NCBI RefSeq assembly: GCF_963678635.1
Contig: NC_087062.1
Coordinates: 13,312,670-13,376,669, forward strand
DNA length: 64,000 nucleotides
Direction of reading: 5' to 3'
From: Symsagittifera roscoffensis
Taxonomy: Eukaryota > Xenacoelomorpha > Acoela > Convolutidae
The translations under genes were made by a program, and so were the position numbers. Position 1 is the first letter of the stretch. The number at the start of each line of letters is the position of its first letter. Shown here piece after piece: positions 13,201 to 25,200 of the stretch. The notes beneath the pieces were generated by a model. It had not been told where the DNA came from, did no database searches, and saw only the letters and a list, made by a program, of their open reading frames with translations.

Positions 13201-16200
13201 TTGTTCTTCACAAAATTTTATCTGCCGATTTTCAAAAAAGTGGTACCAATGGAAACTCCGCTCACTCTCCTGTATGCCTGCATAATCTCCCAGTCTCTTT
13301 TTACCTTACCCTACTTTCTAAAGCCTTCCAAAAAGTGTGTGGGGGGATATTTTGACCCAAATTTTTAACATTTTCTCGTAAACTAATAGGTAGAACAGGT
13401 TGTGGGAAGCTCATCTGCATAAAGGGCTACGCCCAACTTTTTTCACATGAAAAGTTATGGCCCTCAACCTAGTCACTTTTTCGATTTTTTGACAATTTTT
13501 TGAAACTTTTAAATTTTTCTCGAAAACTACCATCCTAAATCTGAGGTTTTGATTTCAATGAGTAGAATTGGTTGTAGGAAGCTCCGCTGCTTAAACGATT
13601 ACGCCTAAGTTTTTTCAAAAAAAGTTATGACCCTCCGAGAAGTCAAATTTTCGATTTTTTTTAAACCGTTTTTTCAAACATTTCGACTTTTCTCAAAAAG
13701 TACCCTCCTAAATCTAAGATATTGGTTTTAATAGGAAGAATGGGTTTTGAGAAGCTCTCCTGGATCATCGATTACGATCAATTTTTTTAAATACAAAGCT
13801 ATGACCCTCGGAAAATCCGAATTTGTGACTGTTTTCTGAAACTTCTTGACATTTCTCAAAAACTACCCTCCCGAATCTGAGATATCGGTTTCAGTGTGAA
13901 GAACGGGTTGTGGGAAGCTCCCCTGTATAAGCGTTTAAGCCCAATTTCTCTTACACGAAAAGTTTAGGACCCTCGGAAAAGTCAATTTTTTGACTTGTTT
14001 ACAGTTTTTTGAAACTTTTTCTTCTTTCGAAAACTACCCACGCAAATCTAATGAGCAACGTTTTAAGCATCTCTCAACCTAACGAGCCCTTGTAATCACT
14101 TCAGTTCTTAAAAAAATTTAAGTAATTGATGGAATTAACAGATTTTGAAGTCATTAAATTGGTATTTATTCCTTTGCTATGGGTTTGTTTTTGAAATTAC
14201 CCTTGTCCTTCCGCAGCAATACAAAATTTTTGTTTAATATTTTCTTTTTTTTAAACGCTTTGAAAAAATTTGCCACTTTTTCGAAAACTACCTATTTTCC
14301 AAAAAGGTGTACAAATGGAAAGTCCGCTCACTCACCTGTAGGCTTCCATAATCCTCTAGTCTTTTACCGTACTCTACTTTCTACAGCCTTCGAAAAAGTG
14401 TGTGGGGGACTTTTAGACCCAAATTATTGGAGTTTCTACTTTTTCTCGATAAATACCCTCCCAAATCCGAGATTTTGGATTTAACAGATAGAAAACGTTG
14501 CGGTAAGCTCCCTTGCATAAGCGACTACGCCCATTTTTTAAGCAAAATGTTATGGCCCTCAGAGAGTCCAATTTTCAATTTTTTGACCGTTTTTTAAAAC
14601 TTTTTGGCTTTTTCTCAAAAACTACTCTCCAGAGTCTAAGATTTTAGTTTCAATGGGTTGTCAGAAGCTCCACTGCATAAGCGGTTACGCCCAAATTTTT
14701 TAACATAAAATTTATGACCCTCGGAAAAGTCGATTTTTCAGCTGTTTTTTGAAACTTTTTGACTTTTCTTAAAAACTGCCCTCCCGAATCTGATATATTG
14801 GTTTCAGTGTGAAAAACGGGTTGTGGAGAGCTTCACTCTATAAGCGGTTACGCCCAATTTTCTACACAAAAAGTTATAACCCTCAGAAAAAAAAACAAAT
14901 TTTTGTTTTTTAACCGTTTTTTGAAACTTTTTGACCTCCCTCGAAAACTACCCACCCAAATCTAATGAGCAACGTTTTTCGCATGTTTCAACCTAACAAG
15001 CTCTTGAAATCACTTGAATTTTTTCAAAGAAAATTGAATTAATTGAGGAAATTAACAGGGGTTGAAGTCATTTAATTGGGATTTAGTTTTTGCTATAGGT
15101 CTGTTTTTGAAATTACCCTTGTCCTTCCGCATCAATACAAAATTTTCAAAAATTATCAAACAGTTATTTCCAGCCTTAGCTGGCCTTTATTTCATCTGCT
15201 GAAAGTGACGTAAACAGTACTCTCCAAATACAAACATGGAAATTGTGCACAAACACGTGAACGACTTCTAGTTTCGAAAGTGGAATTAATTTGTAGATTT
15301 CCCGGCGGAATATAAACTTTCCCAATGATCAATTTTTCTCAAATTGGGTTTTTTTAAAAATCAAAAATGAACAAAATACAAATCATATATTTTTTTTGAA
15401 ATTCAAAGAGCTTTAAGGGCATATATTTTTTCTTTAAAATTCGAAAGTTTAATCATTAAAAAAATAAAGTCCGTTTTTTCTATCTGTTTCCTTACTTTCT
15501 TTACTTTTTTCCAACTGTCAGTTGGCTATGTTCTACATTTCAATTTAAAACCTGAAAATTGAGTGTGATTCCCTTTAGCGAGCGTTACAAAATTGGAATT
15601 TAGATTTTTTGGATTAACAACTTGTTTAACAAGATCATTTGATAGCTTGGCTTATAATATATTCAAATTGCTTATTTTCTCCGGCAAACTTGGTCTAGAT
15701 GTAACGAATGCTCTTAAGACGCGAAAGATCTGAATTTTTGTGGTTTTGCAAGTGGTGGGAAGCTCCGCTCAGCCTCTGCGTCAAAATGATTTTTCGTGTT
15801 TTGTCGCTTGTGTTTATGAAGTGTAGCTTCGCCTCTGTGTTTAAAATATGTTGTTGCGCTTTTGGTTGGGGCGGGGTGTGAGAGTTTTTTTTGGTGGCTT
15901 TGGTCTTCATTTTGGCTAGCTGCCCTGCGATTATTGTGATTTCAGAGCTAATTTTCCAATGACAACTCTACTCAATTGAAGCCATTATTTTCTTACTTCC
16001 TACCCTGGGCGCAAAAAAACCACTGAAATTAGGTCTAAGAAAAAAAACGTAATTTTGGAGCTCTATCAAAAGATAAATGTTGTTATAATCTTTTGAACTA
16101 AGTGAACTAGAACTAGCTATTCTTCTTCCTTAAAAAATTTAGAAGAAAACATGATTAGGTATTTTATTTTTTTGATAGATTACGTTTTATTATTACTTAA

Positions 16201-19200
16201 AATGATTACGTATTTACTTTCTGTGCTATTTTACAATATCCAATTTTTTTTTAACCTCTAATATCTAAATGCGAGTCGAGGGTTCTTAACTAATTTGAGG
16301 TAGAAATAAGGCAACAATTTAATAGATTTTTCATAAATCGCCACAGATTTTACGGCCGTTCTGAATCAAACTTTTCCCTCAAGTATGTGTAATGGTATAA
16401 GAAATTCCATATATTGAGGAAAAATGCAGCGGGTCGCAAAATGATATCAAAGTGTGATACGTAGATGAAGATAAAACATAGGGTCCTATTCTTTTCTTAT
16501 CCAATCAATCGCTGCAAGTTCGTTTGACTAATGTATGACTTTTAAACCCGCCACTTATTTCCCCATTGGATCATTTTGGGCTCAAATGACATTCTTCGGA
16601 AATACGTGAAAAAGCAATAAGTGGGGTTAAATTTACTGGTTCAAAATGAAATGGCGTTTGTTCGGGTTAAAAGAAAATACTATGAATTTCTATATATCAG
16701 CATGTAAATCTCTCGCAAATCTGGCTAGTTTTGATAATTTTAATTTGTATCTGTAAATGAATTGTTTCTTTCTTTAGATTTGAGCTGAAATTTGTTAAAC
16801 GGGTACGGGGGCTCATGACAGAGGTACCGAACGCGAAGATGTTTTCAATCAATCAACGTATTTTACGTATTGACCTAAACTGACCGATTTTCAAGCTTAT
16901 TTCTTTCTTCGAACACTGAATTCTGATTGGGTAACGTAATTTTGCGGAATTCGGTTCTTCAGGCGTGAGAGATTCCCCTGTAATTTTTTTCAACTATCCG
17001 GTTCATCTTCTTGGACGATACTAAAGAACTGAAGCAGAACATCAGGTCATTTGGTGCTCCTATTTAAGTTTTTTAATAACTTGCAGCATGTTATTTTCTT
17101 ACAATTTGACAATTTATGACATGACACCGACCATTATTCGCCGAGACATTTCAAGTGTCGAATAATCGATGCACCTTTATTTAAAGTAATTTATCAATTT
17201 AAAAAAAAAATCAAATTGAGGGAATTGCGTAAAAACGCAAAATTGGAGAAAAATGATGTAAAATTACAATTTACAAAGGAGAGCTCTCGCAATTTTGTCA
17301 TAGATTAGATAAGCTTTAATATTCAAGCTTCGTGTTAGTCCTCGCGATTATAAAATGAAAAAGAGACTCATATTCTCTGACTCGGTTAACTCGAAGTATG
17401 GATGCGTTTCTTAAGGTTTGATTAGATTTGCTTTACCTTAAATGTTATGGGATATTCATTCAAAAATTTGGTGGCAAGTTAAAAGCCATCTTATTTCAAT
17501 TTGATACAATAGATTTGTTTGAAATGTGTTTTACCATGAATAGAGATTTAAAATTCCCTCCCTTCGACTATGAAGTTATTTGAGTTATTTACTATTACTT
17601 TTTCAAGTGTCAATGAACGAAGTGAAGACCTTTTTTAGGTCATCTGGTTATTTTTTCAGGAAAAAGTCTTAGATGTTATTCACGCTCTGATTTTGAAGCT
17701 CGAAGTTCATTTCTGCTTCATTTCTGCTTCATTCGAAGTAATTTGCTGTAAAGGAGGTAGATTACGTTCTGCAATAACGAAAGTACAGTTGGCGCGGAAA
17801 AACTTGAATTACTTTGTTTGAAAAATCAGTGTTAGTATTCCGAATTCTTAGCGGGTTGAAAAATTCTTATTGATCCATTTTGTTCTAGTTGGTAAATTTT
17901 AATGAAAAATTCTGGTATCATATAAAAAACTCTTGGATCAATTTAATGGAAAATTTTTATGTATCATAAAAGATTCGAAGAGCTTTGCGTGATATATTTC
18001 AACCTGATATATAGCTCGTTGACACTTTTCTGACTGGCTGTTGACTATTTTTCATTTAATTTTGAGTTTCGATTCTTGGTTATCTTATTACGCTTACAGT
18101 CTGTGGTGCCTTCAGAAAGTTTAAATTTCTGCTACGGTCTTTTTTGATAGTTCTGCTTACATCTACATCTACCATTTCCATCACAAGCAATTTTCCAGTC
18201 AGTCAAATGATCTCTGATAGAAATAAATTGACCAACTATTTTGGGCGATTTTTCAACCATAGTTTAGGTTGTTTTTCTGATGTAGCTACTTTGATTAAAA
18301 GTTTTTATTCTTTCAGGCCCTGCAATGATTAATCATAGCTCATAAAATAATTAAAGTTTCATGCAAATTAAGTTGTCATGAAAACAACTGATATAAATAA
18401 TTAAATTGTACTTGAATTTCCAGCAGCTTTCATGCCGTATAATTAAATGTTGAAGAACGAAGTGATCTTACTGATATAGGTTAGGGCTTTTTGCTATTTG
18501 ATTTCATTGCGAAGAGTCGATGAACGTAATTCAAGACTCTTATATAGGTCGCGATGATTTTTTTAAAATTCAGACTCGAATTTACTTTTTCGGAGTTTGA
18601 CTTTCAACTTCTTGTCAAATTCAGTTAATTTCCTTTGCGAAAAGGAAGGCAAACTCGACTATCAAATAGCGAAAGTGTAAAGGTAACGAAAAATTTGAAT
18701 GACCTCTAGTTCCAAAAATGGACATAACTTTCTGAATTCCCTGCGAAATGTAAAAATTACCTATTGATGCAGTTTTCTTTACATGGGATAACTTAACGAA
18801 AAATACAGTGCTGATTTAAATTATCCGAACAAAATGATTAAAACTTGAATTTTCAAACACGTTTTTTCCAAATTGGGTTAAGATTAGAAATAAAATGAAG
18901 AGAACAAAAGTTGCTTGGAATTTCATCAGAATTAATATGGTGCAATTTTTTCTCTGAAATTCTCAACCAAAATTTTAACCCAAAAATGGATCATTTTGGC
19001 TTTTTTCAATTAATCAAGAATTACGCTGAAACAACTTTGATTGATGAGGAATAAATGTCACGAGAAAAAATGTCATCATTTTAATTCTGATGAAATTCCA
19101 AGCAACTTTTGTTCTCTTCACTTTTTGTCTAATCTTAACCCAATTTGAGAAAAACGGGTTTAAAAATTCAAGTTTTGTTCGTTTTGTCCTGATAATTTAA

Positions 19201-22200
19201 ATCAGCACTGTAAATTCCAACCATAAACAGTATCTGAGCAAGTGATGGTGGTCTGGTCAATTAACACCAGGAAGTTACAATTAACAGCTTCTAAATTTAT
19301 AACCATCTCTTTATTTGCTACCTTATGGTGCTAGCATGCCAAATTACAACTTTATTAAATATCTAGATCGTTATTGTTCCGACTTTCGATACGAAAATAA
19401 CAGAATATTTGTGCTCGGGGTGGGTTTTTTTCTTCAGACAAATTTCGACTTTTTAACTAGCCATTTTTGACGGAATTTTTTTTATCATTCGAGCGCGTAA
19501 GCGGAGATTTAATCTGTCTTAGAAATCTTTCCAAATTAGTTGGAAGAAGCTTATTTGCTTTAATTGATTTGTTACAAGGAGCGAAATCTATCCTTTTGTC
19601 TTTTAAATGGCGTGTGGGGGGATGATTTTCAGTAAAAATTTCAAATTTTAGAAAAAAAAATTTTTCATTTTATTTTATTTCATTTAATTTTTTCGATGTT
19701 AATGTTATTACTGCTCCATAAATCTTAAAAGGCAGTCGGAACATTCAGGGCTTTGCCCTGATACGAGCAGTCTTGTTTCGTTTAGCTTTTGATCAAACAA
19801 AGACTGCAATTTTAGTTTAGAGACAGAATCTTTGTAAGCCAATCTTTGTTGCTGCATTTTATGATTCCTGTGTTAAAACTTAAAGTTGAACATAGAATTT
19901 TAGTTTATGGCAGTTCAAATTCAACTAATTCAAACAGAATAAAATTTCTATAAAAACAGCACCATAAAAGATCTTTTTATACGATCTTTTTATTCAAGAC
20001 TATTGAATCTCGGAAGTATATTCCGCTGTTTTTTTTGTCAACTGAAAACATTTTCTGGGTCAAGTTAACATCCTCCCCCCAATTAGATCAAGTTAAGATC
20101 CTCCACCCCATTGTTCATTTTAATTTAAATCTACTTAGCGCTGCATGTAAAATGCTCTATTCTGATTGGCTGAAAATTCGAACTCAGAACCAAGTTAACA
20201 TCCTCCCCCCTAAATGGATTTTGGGGGGAGGATGTTAACTTGGTCCCATTTTCTAGCTTCTGATTAATTTCAATATATGTGTAGTTAAATGCAATGAATT
20301 TATTTGGATTTTGTTGATGTATAGTAATGAATCTTCATTTTCTGCATTATATAATATTAAAGGATGAATGGAATGAGACATAGTATACTAATTTTTATGT
20401 TGTTTGATCGTTCTGTTGTTTTCTTTCGATCCTTACAACACCAGACCATTTATTTATAGTATACTCAATCAGAAAAATGCTGTGCGGTCTACGAATCCAG
20501 TCTGAAACTCAGAACCTGTTTTTCTCAAATAGGGTCAACTTTAGAATTTGATTACAGTTTAGTTAAAGTAATGATTTAGAACTTCATCACAATTTAATAA
20601 AAGCAATGATTACAATTAACTAGATTTCACCAGAATTATTGAAGTGTTATTTGTTCGGCGAAAAGAGGATTTAAATTTTCAACCTAAAAATGGGCCATTT
20701 TTGGGGTTCTAGTGTACTTGTTTGGTCCCGTGACAAAGCTAGTTTATATGATTGTTCCCGCCTATTTCTAAAAACAAAAACCAGGACGGGATTCAAACCC
20801 TCGCTTAGGGACCAGACAAGTAAACTAGTACCATTTAGGCTGTCTTTGTTTGATCAAAAGCTACGATGAACGCTCGACTAACATAAATGTTTGAAAACAG
20901 GAAATTGTTTCGACTAGCATATTTTAAAAAAAATTTAATTGTCTGAAATTTAAAACAACTATCAAAATACGTTCAAATTGACCTTTTCTTTTCCGAGAGA
21001 TGAAAAATTTAGCGATTGAGAACTTGAGCAATTTGCAAGCAAATGAAATTTCTGGCCACTCAAATTTTGATCAGTCTCACCCTGACCTGCAATGGCTGGA
21101 ACAGAACACAGATTGCCGCTCAATTTGTGAATTATGTGAAAAAATTGTCCCAAAATTTGAACTTTGTCTTTCGGCTTATATGCTAGTTGATACAGTTATC
21201 ACCTTATGCCTCTCGAGTTTTATGTCAGTCAATACACCGCCAAAATCTACTGGGTGTTTTAAAAATAACTTTCATTAAAATGAAAGTCTTTCTCAACGCA
21301 ATAAAATTAAATTTGGTTCAATGTTTGAACAAGTGTAAATGAGCATTTTTTCTTGCAGCCTAAATATATCGGTTTTGATATATAAATTGCCACTTAAATG
21401 GTTTTCGACACTTATCCTGATAATATCTTGTTGGGTCTAGCAAGGCGCTCCAATTTTTCCACAACTGATTTTGAAATTGCCTCGTTGGTGATGCGTTATT
21501 GTTGATCAAAGAAATGGACCGAAAAAGGTTGAATTTTTAAATCTGGTATTTGCAAAAGAAACTACATAAATTGAAGTCTTGAAAACTTTTATCTGCCTCC
21601 CTTTTTGTCTAAAGTTGACCCAATGTCAGAAAAACTCATTTGAATTTTTAGGTTTTATCCATTTAGCTCAGATAAAAATACCATCAACGTAAATTTTATC
21701 AGGGTGCGAGGGCAGAAAATGTCCGGTTGAATTGAACAAGTATGAAAATATTACGAAACAATGTTTATGCGAAAAGAGAAAATAGAGAAAGAGAAAACCG
21801 CCGACAAATGTTTTGTCCTCGGATAGCCGAAAATTAGCTAAAATCTGACTACAAATTAAGCAAACACTGGTTCACGCGCTCTGGGTCAAATGTGAGCTAA
21901 GCCTGCCAGAGTGGTAGCTACTTGTCAGTGCCATGTGAAATCAATGATTTAATCTTGTTTTTTGGTACTTATTGATAATTTTGCAGCTTTTAGAGAAAAT
22001 TTTTTTTTTTTGGCTATCCGAGTATTTTGCTATGTGAGACTACTTCCTATTGATGTTCTTAATTTTTTTAGTTGAATTTATTTGCTGTAGCATTTATTTG
22101 TATGCGTTTGGATCGGTATGAGGTTTGTTGCTCGGCAAATAAGGCGATAAGATATCAAGATGACAAGTGTATATGCTAAGCAAATAAGTTTTTTTTTACA

Positions 22201-25200
22201 TTTTATGAAGTTCGACGCGTAAAAGAACCTTAAAGTTTGGTTTTTATTGGTGGTTCAATTTCAAAGTTTAAAGTGACAATCTTCAGAAGGGAATAAAGAA
22301 TTAAAATCTCGAATTTTAACAGCAAATAGGAATTGAGCATTAGCACGTAATAGCTTGCTGGTTTTAGTTTGTATTTTTCTTACGCTGTTTCTCTTTCTCA
22401 GAAGTTCATATCGAGAAATGTATTTGGCGTTTTTTATTTCTCAAAATTTTAAAAATTTGTCGTCTTAAAGTCCCATCAGAAACAGTTGTTTTATTTGCCT
22501 GTCACCATAAGATTTATATTGGGTCCTGGAGATCAGGCTGACGGGACTTTATGCCTAATTGCAAAATCAGGGACTTCAAACCAAAATTTTTTTCTAAAAG
22601 TCACAGATTTTGAAAAGTTTGCGGATTTTTTTGAAGTTATTCATTTTTCGAGCTTTTTCTACCATTTATTGGCTCTTCCATTCACTTTGAGAATTTTAAT
22701 GATGTTGAGAAGTTTTTATGCAGTTTTCAACGGTTTGAGAAATTTTTATACAGTATTCAACGGTTTTTTTAACAGTCGATAACAGTTCAGACTCTTATAT
22801 AGTGCTGATGATTTTTCAGTTTTTTAGGGAAAGTCCTAAATTTTGTTGAGGCTCAATTTTACTTTTCGCGGTTTTGATGCATGGTTTCTTTGTAAGGTCA
22901 ATTCAATTGCTTTGTTAAACTATCGAACAGCAAACTTGTAAATGTCACATAAAACGTGATGGACTTCGTTTTGAAATTGGAATTAAATTTTCAGATATCC
23001 TAGCGGAATAAAAAATTTACCTATTGATCTAGTTTTCTCAAATTGAGTTATTTTAATGAGAAAAGTAGCAATCAAATTTTGATGTAGATTTTCAGCGAGC
23101 TTGAAGAGAATCTATTTCTTAAAATTCAAAAGTTGAAGCTTTTAAAGAAAATAAGTCATTTTTCTGTTTTCTTGCGTTCATTGACTCTTTTGCAACTGTC
23201 TGTTGACTCTATTATTTGTGTGTAATTTGTGCATTTTAAAAATTGTGTGATGTCACTAGAGTATGTCATTCTTTAATAGTCTGCTGTCACCAATAACAGA
23301 TGCAAAGGACTTAAATTGCTTGAAATTTAAAAACTACCTTTTCGCAGATTAAATTTCATCGTTTTGAAGTGCTTCTTATCTTTGATCTTTGGCCTGAAGT
23401 CGCTTCGGATTGAATTCTTGTCGGCCTGTTATACTAACTAAACTCACGTAGTTTGAATGGCGGGGGTCTTATGCTCTTAGAGGCCCAAAATCAGTTTTTC
23501 TACACCTTGAACTGAGATTTTTGTTATTGAATCTGATTGACTAATTAGCCAATCAAATTTCAACTACATGGTCCGGCGTTTCAAGTAGGTTAAAATTATC
23601 AGCCAAACTGACCAAAAAATACAACTTTGGTTGAAGAATTTTCTACTTGAATAAAATTTCTCAAATGACTTCCACCATTAATTTGGTTTTTTGACCAAGT
23701 TGTACATAGTTGGCTAATATTTAAAAGTAATGAACGTATTGAAGACTCTTGTTTAGGATTTGATAGGTCTTAATGATTTTTTTTCAGTAACAAGTCTTAA
23801 AATGCTCTAATAAATACAGATGTGCATTCAAACATTTAAATGCGTTTTTGAATGCACTTAATTATATATGCACATTTTGAGGTCAATTCAAATGGATCTG
23901 CTGAAAGTTAGGTAAACAGCACTCTCTAAATACGAATGTGAAAATGGCGTAAAAAACGTGAACGACTTCTAGTTTCGAAAGTGGAATTTAATTTTTAGAG
24001 TTCCCAACGGAATAAAAACTTTACCTTTTGATCTAGTTTTCTGAAAATGGGTTAAGTTTATCAAAAAAGCACCAATTATAATTTGTTCATGAAATTAAAA
24101 GAGCTTTAACGGCATATATTTTTTCTTAAAAATTCAAAAGTCTGTTTTTTTTTTCTTTCCTTGCGTTCATTGCTCTTTTCCAAATGTCAGTTGGCTATGT
24201 TCTTATCTGCTAAAATTGTCGATTAAAAAGCCTGGTCGTGTTGTTTGAATTTGATTGGCTGAAATTATTCTATCAGATTCGACCACTTAAGCTTCAGCTC
24301 AAGATACCGAATATTGGTTTTGGGGAGTTTAGAGCATAAAACCCAATGGCGCTGACTAAGTAACCCAGAAGAACGTTTCTGAATAGAAAAATGTTTTTCA
24401 TCATTCTGAAAATAATTTAAGAGAATAACGCGAACTGACCTGGGATCCGGGACTTGAAGACAGCTGGACTTCGAACAGAATGCAGAAATAGGAGACCATA
24501 TGTGGTCCAATTGATGGAAAAGTCGTAAAGCCTTAAAAATTTCTTGAGAAATGAGTCTATACGACATTTTGTCTTTTTCAATTTCAATTGTATGCCGTCC
24601 AATTTAATGATCTATCAACCTTATTCTGCTTGCCACTTTCAGCGTCAAATTAGTAGCCGGAGCAGCTTTCATCGTGATAGTCAGATCAAACTGACATAGC
24701 TGATTTGGTAGCGCCCAATGCTCTTATTTTCGTCTTAGTTGAATAGATTCTATGGAATTCCGAAGAAGAATTTATACATTTTAAACCAGCTTTAATTGAA
24801 AAGTATTCACCTAAAAACATTTAAGATCCCTCGATGTAAGTAGGCTTCTGATAGCTAATTGAGAAATATTGTCTGGAAAAATGGTGAATTTCTTGATGAG
24901 CATGCTGAATCGATTTAGACAAAGAGACATATCGCTTGTTCAAAAGCATAGTCAGTCAAATAGAATTCAAAATTTACATGTTGACTGATTACACAATTTC
25001 TCCGGTTTTTATTAGGGGTGATTGGTCACTTGGTTAATTAAAAGGGCGGGGGGTTAGTTAATTGATTACCTAAGCTATTTATAACAGCAAAAGTTTAGCT
25101 GCAAAAAAGGATCAGGTTGGTTGAGGAATTGTGCGGTTGTTGATTCCGTCCAAGAACTTAATTTCCCATATAACTAAATATACAGCCATTTTAAAAAAAA

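Larger units (their letters stand above)
19783..20863. repeat. Perfect 22-bp inverted pair 1.06 kb apart
   Basis: TAGCTTTTGATCAAACAAAG (plus two further matched bases) at 19783-19804 is exactly inverted at 20842-20863. The interval holds the hairpin MITE at 20057-20245 and a tRNA-like sequence. It may be a terminal-inverted-repeat element with nested insertions. No target duplication was established. Confidence 0.35.

Noticed and set aside
16538-16632. Short inverted pair AACCCGCCACTTATT / AATAAGTGGGGTT
   Set aside because: Short imperfect arms and no second copy or target duplication; could be chance.
24265-24602. 100-codon minus-strand frame
   Set aside because: It overlaps the right arm of an inverted-repeat element; no domain and no supporting splice sites.
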